A stretch of DNA of 34,711 bases from Wenzhouxiangella sp. (GTDB lineage Bacteria > Pseudomonadota > Gammaproteobacteria > Xanthomonadales > Wenzhouxiangellaceae), in NCBI GenBank assembly GCA_007694885.1, contig REEW01000173.1, positions 1 to 34,711 on the forward strand. The letters run 5' to 3'. Below are positions 1 to 7,313 of the stretch, one piece after another. The notes under the pieces were generated by a model. That model saw only the letters and a list, made by a program, of their open reading frames with translations. It had not been told where the DNA came from and did no database searches. The translations under genes and the position numbers were made by a program. Every line of letters starts with the position of its first letter. Position 1 is the stretch's first letter.

Positions 1-55
1 AGGGTTCAGGTTTACGGATTTTGGGTTTGCCAGCGACTAGGCTTGCAGGCTGCTG

Positions 56-93
56 CATCGGGGGGTGTCGGGTGCTTCGGGGCGGCCGCGGCG
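56..93 (-). repeat. Inverted copy of the 85-bp repeat core
   Basis: Read on the minus strand, this stretch matches the first ~38 bases of the repeat unit found at 231, 316 and 401, including the block CGAAGCACCCG followed by a C-rich run and CCGATGC. A few positions differ. It lies in opposite orientation to the tandem copies about 140 bases downstream, so the two could pair as a long-range hairpin in RNA or single-stranded DNA. Function is unknown. Confidence 0.7.
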
Positions 94-230
94 CGGAAGC
101 GGCTCCGTTCTAAGCAGCATCCAGCCGATCCGAGACACCCTGAACGAAACCCGGACCACGGCCAGCTGCCGCGAAAATCATCCTGCGGGCAGCCAGCTCC
201 CGAAAACCTGCAACCTCGCCCAAGCCGAAC

Positions 231-505
231 GCCGCGGACGGCCCGAAGCACCCGGCACCCCCCGATGCTCGAAACCTTCTACAGCCAACAACCGCATCGA
301 AACCGCGAGCTGATCGCCGCGGACGGCCCGAAGCACCCGGCACCCGCCGATGCTCGAACCCCTCTACAGTCAATACCCGCAGCGGAACCGCAAGCCGAAC
401 GCCGCGGACGGCCCGAAGCACCCGGCACCCGCCGATGCTCGAAGCCCTCTACAGACAATACCGGCAGCCGAACCTCCAGCCCATCTCCGCCGACGGCTCG
501 AAGAC
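231..505 (+). repeat. 85-bp tandem repeat, three full copies plus a decayed fourth
   Basis: Units start at 231, 316 and 401, exactly 85 bases apart. A decayed fourth copy begins at 486 and is traceable for about 20 bases. The first ~43 bases of each unit are almost identical (from GCCGCGGACGG to GATGCTCGAA). The rest, beginning CTCTACAG-CAA in copies 2 and 3, is more variable. The nine bases AAGCCGAAC before 231 also match the end of copy 2, so a partial copy may precede the array. Because 85 is not a multiple of 3, the reading frame changes with each copy, which argues against a repeat protein. The array ends just before the promoter of the transporter gene. Confidence 0.85.
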
Positions 506-515
506 AAGTTGGCTC

Positions 516-524
516 TGCTATGAT
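516..524 (+). promoter_or_regulatory. Possible extended -10 promoter for the AbgT-family gene
   Basis: The sequence TG-C-TATGAT fits an extended -10 element (TGnTATAAT). No good -35 hexamer lies 16-18 bases upstream, as is common for extended -10 promoters. Initiation near 531 would give a leader of about 30 bases before the TTG start at 560. This is motif matching only. Confidence 0.4.
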
Positions 525-559
525 CCGGGGCTGTTTGTTCAAACCCGGACTGCCCTCTC

Positions 560-2158
560 TTGAGCACCGATTCTGGCCGAACCGCCGAGCCGACCGAAAC
601 GCGTAACTGGTTTACCCGCTTTCTCGATACCGTGGAGTGGCTGGGCAACCTGCTGCCCCACCCCGTCACCCTGTTCGCCCTGCTGGCCACGGCCATGGTG
701 TTCGTGTCCGGGCTGTTCGGCTGGCTGGGGGTTTCGGTCACCGACCCGCGACCGGGATCGGAGGGCGCGTCGATCGAGGCGGTCAGCCTGATGAACGCCG
801 AAGGTGTGCGCATGATCTTCGGCAACCTGGTTTCGAACTTCGTCAACTTCGCCCCGCTGGGGGTCGTCCTGGTCGCCATGCTCGGCGTGGGAGTAGCCGA
901 AAAATCCGGCCTGCTGTCAGCCATGGTTCGCAGCATCGTGCTCAACGCACCAAAGCACCTGGTCACCGTGGCCCTGGTGTTTGCCGGAGTGATCTCCAAC
1001 ACCGCCTCGGAAATGGGCTACGTGGTCCTGGTGCCGCTGGGAGGCGCGATTTTCCTGGCCCTGGACCGGCACCCGCTGGCCGGCATGGCCGCCGCCTTCG
1101 CCGGCGTGTCCGGCGGCTACAGCGCCAACCTGCTGCTGGGCACCATCGACCCGTTGCTGGCCGGCATCACCACCGAGGCCGCCCGCCTGATCGACCCGGA
1201 ATACGAAGTCTTCGCGACCGCCAACTGGTACTTCATGATCATCAGCACCTTCATGATCACCGCGGTCGGCTCGCTGGTCACGATTTTCATCGTCGAGCCC
1301 AAGCTGGGCGCCTACGACGACTCGCGGGCCGACCCGAACGTGCTCGACGACAGCAAGATGAGCCCGTTGACCTCCGACGAGAAAAAGGGCCTGGCCATGG
1401 CCGGCCTGGCCATGCTCGGGGTGATCGGCCTGATCGCCTTCCTGGTCGTGCCCGAGGGTGGTGTGCTGCGCGACCCCGCCGCACCGCCGGGGACCGGCTT
1501 CATCGAGTCCAGCGGGCCCTTCTTCCGCTCGATCGTGGCCTGGATCTTCGTGTTCTTCCTGGTCACCGGCTTCGCCTACGGCAAGGTCGTCGGGACGATG
1601 AAAAACGACCGCGACGTCATCGACGGCATGGCCTCGGCAATCGCCACCCTGGGTCTGTACATCGTGCTGGTGTTCTTCGCCGCCCAGTTTGTCGCCTTCT
1701 TTGGCTGGACCAATCTGGGACTGATCACCGCCATCACCGGAGCCGATTTCCTCCAGGCCATCGGCCTGACCGGGCCGCTGGTGTTTTTCTTCTTCATCAT
1801 CATGTGCGGCATCGTCAACCTGAGCCTGGGCTCGGCCTCGGCCCAGTGGGCGGTGACGGCGCCGATTTTCGTGCCCATGCTGATGCTGATCGGCTATGCA
1901 CCGGAGGTGATTCAGGGCGCCTACCGGATCGGTGATTCGACCACCAACATCATTACCCCGATGATGAGTTACTTCGGCCTGATCCTGGCCTGGGCGACGC
2001 GTTACGACAAGAAGTTCGGCATCGGCACCCTGATCGCCACCATGCTGCCCTACTCCATCTTCTACTTCATCAGCTGGACCACCCTGTTCTTCCTGTGGGT
2101 CTTTGCCCTCGGCCTGCCGGTCGGCCCGGGCTCGCCCACCTACTACACCCCTGCCTGA
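560..2158 (+). CDS. AbgT-family transporter (p-aminobenzoyl-glutamate / antimetabolite type)
   Basis: This 532-residue, very hydrophobic inner-membrane protein matches the AbgT family. Members import p-aminobenzoyl-glutamate (E. coli AbgT) or export sulfonamide-type antimetabolites (Neisseria MtrF). The N-terminal pattern 'LPHPVTLFALL' (about residues 31-41) is typical, as are the segments rich in Gly, Ser and Asn around 'ISNTASEMGY' and 'SGGYSANLLLGTIDPLLAGIT'-like text, and a late block 'YRIGDSTTNIITPMMSY'. Length fits the family (about 500-530). The start is a TTG with no clear Shine-Dalgarno, chosen because the conserved N-terminus begins soon after it and no ATG lies in frame upstream. 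The DUF971 gene follows 8 bases downstream. Family assignment is secure; substrate and direction of transport cannot be read from the sequence. Confidence 0.9.
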   Translation: MSTDSGRTAEPTETRNWFTRFLDTVEWLGNLLPHPVTLFALLATAMVFVSGLFGWLGVSVTDPRPGSEGASIEAVSLMNAEGVRMIFGNLVSNFVNFAPLGVVLVAMLGVGVAEKSGLLSAMVRSIVLNAPKHLVTVALVFAGVISNTASEMGYVVLVPLGGAIFLALDRHPLAGMAAAFAGVSGGYSANLLLGTIDPLLAGITTEAARLIDPEYEVFATANWYFMIISTFMITAVGSLVTIFIVEPKLGAYDDSRADPNVLDDSKMSPLTSDEKKGLAMAGLAMLGVIGLIAFLVVPEGGVLRDPAAPPGTGFIESSGPFFRSIVAWIFVFFLVTGFAYGKVVGTMKNDRDVIDGMASAIATLGLYIVLVFFAAQFVAFFGWTNLGLITAITGADFLQAIGLTGPLVFFFFIIMCGIVNLSLGSASAQWAVTAPIFVPMLMLIGYAPEVIQGAYRIGDSTTNIITPMMSYFGLILAWATRYDKKFGIGTLIATMLPYSIFYFISWTTLFFLWVFALGLPVGPGSPTYYTPA

Positions 2159-2166
2159 GGCCCAAC

Positions 2167-2517
2167 ATGCCCGATCCGACCGAAATCCGCCTGGAAAGAA
2201 ACCGCCGCGTGCTGATCGTCGAATTCGACGACGGCCAGAGCTTCGAGCTGCCGTGCGAATACCTGCGCACCCACTCGCCCTCGGCCGAGGTCCGCGGCCA
2301 CGGCTTGAGCGAACCGATGCTGCTGACCGGCAAGGAAAATGTCAATATCGACAAGATCACCCCGGTCGGCAGCTACGCGGTGTGCCTGCATTTCGATGAC
2401 GGACACAACACCGGCATCTACTCATGGCCCTTTCTTTACGAGCTCGGGGCTACCATGTCTCAAAATCTGGCCCGCTACCACGAGCGCCTGGTCGAAGAAG
2501 GACTGACATCCGGCTGA
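2167..2517 (+). CDS. DUF971 domain protein (GBBH-like N-terminal domain)
   Basis: This small protein of 116 residues consists of one DUF971 domain, the fold also found at the N-terminus of gamma-butyrobetaine hydroxylase. Visible family signatures are 'VEFDDGQSFELPCEYLR' near residues 18-34 and 'HFDDGHNTGIYSWPFLYELG' near 73-93. The ATG at 2167 has a good ribosome site, TGAGG, that overlaps the stop codon of the transporter gene. A longer in-frame start at 2095 would lie inside that gene and is rejected. DUF971 genes commonly sit next to ubiE in gammaproteobacteria, as here. Molecular function is not established; a role in metal or Fe-S handling has been proposed for stand-alone members. Confidence 0.88.
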   Translation: MPDPTEIRLERNRRVLIVEFDDGQSFELPCEYLRTHSPSAEVRGHGLSEPMLLTGKENVNIDKITPVGSYAVCLHFDDGHNTGIYSWPFLYELGATMSQNLARYHERLVEEGLTSG

Positions 2518-2579
2518 CCGCTCGACCTCACAGCATGCCCGCGCACCGGAACGGACGCGGCCATCAGGACCACTGCAAC

Positions 2580-3305
2580 ATGACCGATTTTGGCTACAAG
2601 GATGTTGCCCCCGAGGAAAAAACCCGTCTGGTCGGACGGGTTTTTACCTCGGTCGCGCAGCGCTACGATCTGATGAACGACCTGATGTCGCTGGGTGTAC
2701 ATCGGCTATGGAAGCGTCGCTTCGTTGCCAGCTGCCGGCTGCGCGAGGGCGATCGGCTGCTCGACCTGGCCGGCGGCACGGGGGATATCGCCCGCCTGGC
2801 GGTCGATCGCGGTGCCCGGGTCAGCGTGGCCGACATCAACCATGCCATGCTCAGCGTCGGGCGCGGCCGCATGGATGCCGAAGGCCGCGTCAGCGGTCTG
2901 GACTGGCTCCAGGTCAACGCCGAGAAGCTGCCGTTTGCCGACATGAGCTTCGACCACGTGACCATTGTGTTCGGCCTGCGCAACGTCACCTTCCGCGACC
3001 AGGCGCTGGCCGAAATGCACCGCGTGCTCAAGCCCGGCGGGAAGGTCCACATCATGGAATTTTCCAAGGTCGGCCTGCCCGTGCTGGGGCAGCTCTACGA
3101 CACCTGGTCGTTTCAGGTCATGCCGCGCATCGGCGCCGCCATTGCCCGCGACAAGGAAAGCTATCAATACCTGGCCGAGTCGATTCGCCGCTTCCCCGAC
3201 CAGGACACCCTGGCCGGTCTGCTGGAAGAGGCCGGCTTCGAGGAGGTTCGCTGGGAAAACCTTTCGGGCGGGATTTGCGCCATTCACCGCGGCCTGCGGG
3301 TCTAG
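2580..3305 (+). CDS. ubiE: UbiE, C-methyltransferase of ubiquinone/menaquinone synthesis
   Basis: UbiE is the S-adenosylmethionine-dependent methyltransferase that adds the C-methyl group to the benzoquinol ring in ubiquinone synthesis, and to demethylmenaquinol where menaquinone is made. The 241-residue product shows the family N-terminus ('VFTSVAQRYDLMNDLMSLGVHRLWK'-type text, about residues 22-45), the SAM-binding loop LDLAGGTGD at 61-69, and the late motif 'FGLRNV' followed by 'LKPGGKVHIMEFS'. The chosen ATG has CAGGA about ten bases upstream. A longer in-frame start at 2424 falls within the DUF971 gene and has no homology. UbiJ and UbiB genes follow, the same order as in E. coli. Confidence 0.97.
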   Translation: MTDFGYKDVAPEEKTRLVGRVFTSVAQRYDLMNDLMSLGVHRLWKRRFVASCRLREGDRLLDLAGGTGDIARLAVDRGARVSVADINHAMLSVGRGRMDAEGRVSGLDWLQVNAEKLPFADMSFDHVTIVFGLRNVTFRDQALAEMHRVLKPGGKVHIMEFSKVGLPVLGQLYDTWSFQVMPRIGAAIARDKESYQYLAESIRRFPDQDTLAGLLEEAGFEEVRWENLSGGICAIHRGLRV

Positions 3306-3329
3306 TGTGCGATCAGGGCAACTGAAGCG

Positions 3330-3941
3330 ATGAGCCGCTACCTCACTCCCCTACCGGGGCTACTGGCCCGGGCCGTCGACCAGGCCGTAAACCAGGCGAT
3401 CGCGGCTGACCCGAAAGGCGATAGCCGCCTGCGAGCGCTGGACGGTCGCTGCCTGCAGCTGGCCCTGGCGGGGCTGGGCATCGATCTGTACTTCATCGGC
3501 AGCGAGCAGCGGCTGACCGTCGTGGCCGAATCGGATGTACCGCCGGATACGGTGATCCGTGGTTCACCCTCTGCCCTGCTCGCAATGGCTGCCCCGGAAT
3601 GGTTCGGAAAACAAAGCGGGGTCCGGATCGACGGCGATGCCGGCGCCGCCCAGGCCCTGGAACAACTGCTGCGCAAGATCGACCCGGACTGGGAAGGCGT
3701 GCTGACCGAGCAACTCGGCGATGCGCTCGGCCACCAGGTCTGGCGCTTCCTGAGCGACAGTCTGTCCGGCAGTCGCCGCCTGGCCGGCGTGGCCGGCGAG
3801 CAGTTCGGTCACTACCTGCGCGAGGAAAGCGGACTGCTGGCCACACGGGCCGAGTTCGAGTCGTTCACCCGTGACGTGGACGAATTGCGCGAAGCGGCCG
3901 ATCGTCTGGAGGTTCAGATCCGGCGGCGAGGGCTGGCATGA
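3330..3941 (+). CDS. ubiJ: UbiJ, SCP2-domain ubiquinone biosynthesis accessory factor
   Basis: UbiJ binds ubiquinone intermediates through a sterol-carrier (SCP2) fold and acts in the cytosolic Ubi metabolon that performs the last ring modifications. The 203-residue product has an SCP2-like region over roughly residues 30-115 ('GIDLYFIGSEQRLTVVAE', 'DTVIRGSPSALLAMA'). A charged helical C-terminus ('EFESFTRDVDELREAADRLE', about 173-192) is likely to form a coiled coil. Its stop overlaps the ubiB start by four bases (ATGA at 3938-3941), so the two are translationally coupled. Sequence conservation in UbiJ is low; the call rests on fold-like text, size and position between ubiE and ubiB. Confidence 0.9.
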   Translation: MSRYLTPLPGLLARAVDQAVNQAIAADPKGDSRLRALDGRCLQLALAGLGIDLYFIGSEQRLTVVAESDVPPDTVIRGSPSALLAMAAPEWFGKQSGVRIDGDAGAAQALEQLLRKIDPDWEGVLTEQLGDALGHQVWRFLSDSLSGSRRLAGVAGEQFGHYLREESGLLATRAEFESFTRDVDELREAADRLEVQIRRRGLA

Positions 3942-5584
3942 TCCGTCACTCGCTGCGCATGGCCAGCATCTTGCTGACCTTGATCCGCTATCGACTCGAA
4001 GAACTGCTCGAGGGCTTGCCGCTGTTCAAGATCGTCCGGCTGGTTCGCTTTCTGCCTTCGGGGCGCGGCAAGGTTGGAACACGTCCCCGGGGGGAACGCA
4101 TCCGCCTGGCGCTGCAGGAGCTGGGGCCGATCTACGTCAAGTTCGGTCAGATTCTTTCGACCCGGCGCGATGTGCTGCCAGCCGACATTGCCGACGAACT
4201 GGCCGGTCTGCAGGATGCCGTGGCGCCCTTTCCGTCCGACCAGGCGCGTGCCATCATCGAGCGCCAGCTCAAAAAACCGGTCGCCGAACTGTTCGCCGAG
4301 TTCGAGGACACGCCGCTGGCATCGGCCTCGATTGCCCAGGTCCACGGCGCGGTACTCAACACCGGCGAGGCGGTGGTGGTGAAAGTCGTCCGTCCCGGCA
4401 TTGAAATCCAGATCGAACGCGACCTGAGCTTGCTCAGAAGCCTGGCCGCGCTGGTTCGCCGCTACCATCCCGAAGGCGACCGGATCCGGCCAGACGAAGT
4501 GGTCGACGAGTTCGGCCGCGTCATTCACGAAGAACTCGACATGCAGTCCGAGGCGGCCAACGCCTCTCTGATCCGGCGCAATTTCGAGGATTCCACCGAG
4601 CTCTACATTCCGGCCATTTACTGGTCCCTGACCGCCAGCCGGGTCCTGGTCATGGAGCGGGTCAGTGGCGTTCCGGTACGCGACACCCGGGAGCTGAAGC
4701 GGCGCGGCGTCAACATGGCAAAGCTGGCCGAACGCAGCGTGCGCCTGTTCTACATCCAGGTTTTCCGCGACAACCTGTTCCATGCCGACATGCACCCGGG
4801 CAACATCCTGGTCGACGCCAGCGATCCCGACGAGCCGACCTTGATCTTGCTCGATTTCGGCATAGTTGCCAGCCTGACCCCCAGCGATCTGTACTACATC
4901 GGGGACAACTTCCTGGCCGTTTTCAACCGCGATTACCGGCGGGTCGCCGAGCTCCATATCGAGGCCGGCTGGATTCCACCGGACACGCGGATCGATCAGC
5001 TCGAAGCGGCCACACGAACGGTCTGCGAGCCCGCCTTCACCCGGCCGCTGGAGGACGTGTCGTTCGCCGAAACCGTCCTCAACCTCTTCCAGGCCGCCCG
5101 ACGCTTCAAGCTGACCCTGCAGCCGCAGCTGATCATGCTGCAAAAAACCCTCTTGAACATCGAGGGCATGGGCCGGGAACTGTATCCCGGGCTGGATATC
5201 TGGCAGGTGGCCAAAGACGAGCTGGAGGGAATCTACCGTGAACGATACGGCCTGCCGCGCACGGCCGAGCGCATCACCCGCCAACTGCCCGGCCTGCTGG
5301 CGCGCAGCCCGGAAGTGCCGCACATGCTTTTCGAGGCCCTCAAGCTGGCCAGCGCCGGCAAACTGCGGACCCGAATCGATTCAGAAGACCTCGAGCGCCT
5401 GGGAAGCCAGGTCGGTCGGCACAACCGCAGGCTGCCCAGCGCCATCCTGGCCGCCGGGTTTCTGATCACGGGTGCCGTTCTGGCCGGTTACGAGATCGGC
5501 CCGCTGCTGTCGGACTATTCGGCTCCGGGCCTGCTCAGCCTGACCATCGGGCTGATCGTGGCCTGGAAAAGCCTGCGCAGCTGA
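3938..5584 (+). CDS. ubiB: UbiB, ABC1/ADCK-type kinase-like ubiquinone biosynthesis protein
   Basis: UbiB is an atypical kinase-like membrane ATPase needed for ubiquinone synthesis, thought to help extract or deliver lipid intermediates. The 548-residue protein shows the family-specific KxGQ motif (KFGQ, residues 68-71), an alanine-rich nucleotide loop 'LASASIAQVHGAV' (about 127-139), the lysine in 'VVVKVVRPG' (K149), 'HADMHPGN' (282-289) and the metal-binding DFG (306-308). Two hydrophobic segments at the extreme C-terminus, separated by 'YEIGPLLSDYSAPG', fit the expected membrane anchor. Length matches E. coli UbiB (546). It is the last gene of this plus-strand operon and converges on the phosphopantetheinyl transferase gene 47 bases away. 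Confidence 0.97.
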   Translation: MIRHSLRMASILLTLIRYRLEELLEGLPLFKIVRLVRFLPSGRGKVGTRPRGERIRLALQELGPIYVKFGQILSTRRDVLPADIADELAGLQDAVAPFPSDQARAIIERQLKKPVAELFAEFEDTPLASASIAQVHGAVLNTGEAVVVKVVRPGIEIQIERDLSLLRSLAALVRRYHPEGDRIRPDEVVDEFGRVIHEELDMQSEAANASLIRRNFEDSTELYIPAIYWSLTASRVLVMERVSGVPVRDTRELKRRGVNMAKLAERSVRLFYIQVFRDNLFHADMHPGNILVDASDPDEPTLILLDFGIVASLTPSDLYYIGDNFLAVFNRDYRRVAELHIEAGWIPPDTRIDQLEAATRTVCEPAFTRPLEDVSFAETVLNLFQAARRFKLTLQPQLIMLQKTLLNIEGMGRELYPGLDIWQVAKDELEGIYRERYGLPRTAERITRQLPGLLARSPEVPHMLFEALKLASAGKLRTRIDSEDLERLGSQVGRHNRRLPSAILAAGFLITGAVLAGYEIGPLLSDYSAPGLLSLTIGLIVAWKSLRS

Positions 5585-5603
5585 TTGGCCCCTGATCGAC
5601 CGC

Positions 5604-5619
5604 TCGGGCAAGCGCCCGA
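5604..5619. terminator. Weak hairpin between convergent genes
   Basis: TCGGGC and GCCCGA form a six-base-pair stem with loop AAGC in the 47-base gap between the convergent ubiB and phosphopantetheinyl transferase genes. There is no U-tract on either strand, so intrinsic termination is doubtful. Confidence 0.25.
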
Positions 5620-5631
5620 TCACCAGTTCAC

Positions 5632-6330
5632 TCAGGCCGGCCCGCAGTCCAGCTCGAGCAGCTGCAGCGAACACCCGGGGCACGGGGTCGCGATTCGCAT
5701 GGTCACGGGCAAATCGTGGGGCGGGCGCAATACCGACCAGGCATCCAGCGCAGGCCAGTGAGCCGGTAGCTCAAGTGCCCGGCCGTCTTCGGGCGCAAAC
5801 ACCATATGCCGCAGGGCAACGGCCAGCGTACTTCCCATGGCCTTGATGTGGGCCTCACGAACAGTCCACAACTCGAAGAAGCGATGCGAGCGGGCCGGCT
5901 CATCAAGGGCAGCGACCGCCTCGGCCTCGGTCGAAGAGAAATAGCGCCGGGCCAGCTCGGCGGATCGGGACAAGGTCCGGTGGCGCTCGATATCGATTCC
6001 CACTGGCGCCCCACGGGCTACGGCAATTGCCAGCCAGGAGCCGCTGTGGGAAAGATTGAACTGCAGCCCCGGGTGATTGACCTCTTCGGCCAGGGCTGGT
6101 TTGCCGACCGGGTCGCGCAGCAGCCGGATCTCTTTGCCCGGACAGTCCAGGTAGGCGCCCAGGATCAATCGCAACAGGAACTGCTGGCGGACTCGTACCG
6201 CCCGATGCCCCCCGTCGGAGGGCGTGTCCAGAGCCAGGCCAGAGACGTTCACCAGCCAGCAATCGATGGTGCCGGAAACCGGCAGGGAACGCCGACGGAT
6301 CGGCAGACGCAGCTGCTCGATCTCGCTCAT
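5632..6330 (-). CDS. 4'-phosphopantetheinyl transferase (Sfp/Gsp superfamily)
   Basis: Enzymes of this family move the phosphopantetheine arm of coenzyme A onto carrier proteins of fatty acid, polyketide or peptide synthases. The 232-residue length and motif order fit the Sfp-like group: 'LQFNLSHSGSWLAIAVA' near residues 88-104, the Mg-binding 'VGIDIE' near 109-114, and 'FFELWTVREAHIKAMG' near 150-165, which matches the W-(T)-x-(K/R)-E-A-x-x-K-A signature. The ATG at 6330 overlaps the stop of the upstream Nudix gene (ATGA), so translation is coupled. No polyketide or peptide synthase gene lies in the window, so the carrier substrate is unknown. Confidence 0.92.
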   Translation of the reverse strand: MSEIEQLRLPIRRRSLPVSGTIDCWLVNVSGLALDTPSDGGHRAVRVRQQFLLRLILGAYLDCPGKEIRLLRDPVGKPALAEEVNHPGLQFNLSHSGSWLAIAVARGAPVGIDIERHRTLSRSAELARRYFSSTEAEAVAALDEPARSHRFFELWTVREAHIKAMGSTLAVALRHMVFAPEDGRALELPAHWPALDAWSVLRPPHDLPVTMRIATPCPGCSLQLLELDCGPA

Positions 6331-7274
6331 CGGCCGGTAAACGCCGTTGTTCCCGCGACCCCGAATCCGCCGCGCTCGCGCGCCTCGGCCAGATCACTCG
6401 GATTCAGTCCACCCAGGGCCAGAACCGGCAGCGGACTGCACCGGCAGAGCGCCTCGAAGCCGGCCCATTCCAGGGCGGCACGCTGCGGAGGACAAGAATG
6501 CGAGGCCTGCACCGGCGACAAGGTCACGAAATCCAGCCCCAGCTGCCCGGCCCGCATCAGATCGGAAGTCTCATGACAGGACGCGCAGACGATCCGGTCC
6601 TCCGAAAGCGGCCGAGCCGTGCAACTGCGCAGCGCGTTCGCGCTCAGGTGAACGCCATCGGCCCCGGCGTGCTCGGCCAGCTCTGGTGGGCCGTTGAGCA
6701 GCCAGCGCGCACCGTAGCGTCGCGCCAACCGACCGCAGCCCTCGGCCAGTTTGGCCAGCGCAGGGCCGGCCAGCGCATGGGCGCGCAACTGCAGCCAGCG
6801 ATAACCGGCATCCAGGCGCGACTCCCAGTCCTTGAGAAAGCAATCCAGCGATTCGAAGGCTGCCGGGGCGGGGCTGATGGCGTAACGTGGATCCAGGCAC
6901 AAGGCCTTGAGGATGGGGCGATCCGCGGCGGGCATCGGCAGGTGGTTGACCGCGTTGGGGTCCAGCCAGCGCAGCGCCTGGCCTTCCAGTCCTTGCGGGC
7001 GGCCCTCCCAGGAACGGACGTCCCGCAGCAGCAGGCGGATTGTTCGATCAGGATAGGCGTGGGTGAGCGCCAGCAGCGGCGCCGACGAATGCACCGTCAG
7101 GTCGAGTTCCTCCTGCAGTTCGCGGGCCAGCCCGGCTGCTGGGTCTTCTCCCGGTTCCAGCTTGCCGCCGGGAAATTCCCAGGTACCGGCCAGGTGCTTG
7201 CCGGCGGGGCGCTGGGTCAGGAGAATCCGCCCGCGATCATCCCGGATGACCGCGGCGACCACCAGAAGGCTCAT
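6327..7274 (-). CDS. Nudix hydrolase (MutT-like) fused to a thiamine-phosphate-synthase-like domain
   Basis: The 315-residue protein has two parts. Residues 1 to about 130 form a MutT-like Nudix domain with 'GTWEFPGGKLEPGE' and 'RELQEELDL', matching the Nudix box GX5EX7REUXEEXGU except that the late glycine is Asp. MutT enzymes remove 8-oxo-dGTP from the nucleotide pool. From about 150 to the end lies a TIM-barrel domain resembling thiamine phosphate synthase/TenI ('WLQLRAHAL', 'HAGADGVHLSANAL', 'GLDFVTLSPVQAS', 'PVLALGGLNPSDL'). This fusion is known near secA in many gammaproteobacteria. The lack of several ThiE active-site residues cannot be judged here, so thiamine activity is uncertain. 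It is 39 bases downstream of secA and coupled to the transferase gene. Confidence 0.93.
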   Translation of the reverse strand: MSLLVVAAVIRDDRGRILLTQRPAGKHLAGTWEFPGGKLEPGEDPAAGLARELQEELDLTVHSSAPLLALTHAYPDRTIRLLLRDVRSWEGRPQGLEGQALRWLDPNAVNHLPMPAADRPILKALCLDPRYAISPAPAAFESLDCFLKDWESRLDAGYRWLQLRAHALAGPALAKLAEGCGRLARRYGARWLLNGPPELAEHAGADGVHLSANALRSCTARPLSEDRIVCASCHETSDLMRAGQLGLDFVTLSPVQASHSCPPQRAALEWAGFEALCRCSPLPVLALGGLNPSDLAEARERGGFGVAGTTAFTGR

Positions 7275-7313
7275 GCGCCTACCGGGCCAGGCGCGCGGCT
7301 TCGTCCAACCGCC

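Noticed and set aside
231-505. CRISPR array
   Set aside because: The unit is 85 bases with similar second halves, not short repeats with unrelated spacers, and no cas gene is in the window.
231-505. Integron cassette (attC) array
   Set aside because: No core GTTRRRY sites and no integrase or cassette genes are seen.
43-606. 187-codon plus-strand ORF over the 85-bp repeats
   Set aside because: The 85-base unit shifts frame at each copy, the product is a Pro/Arg-rich string without family features, and the frame runs into the transporter gene.
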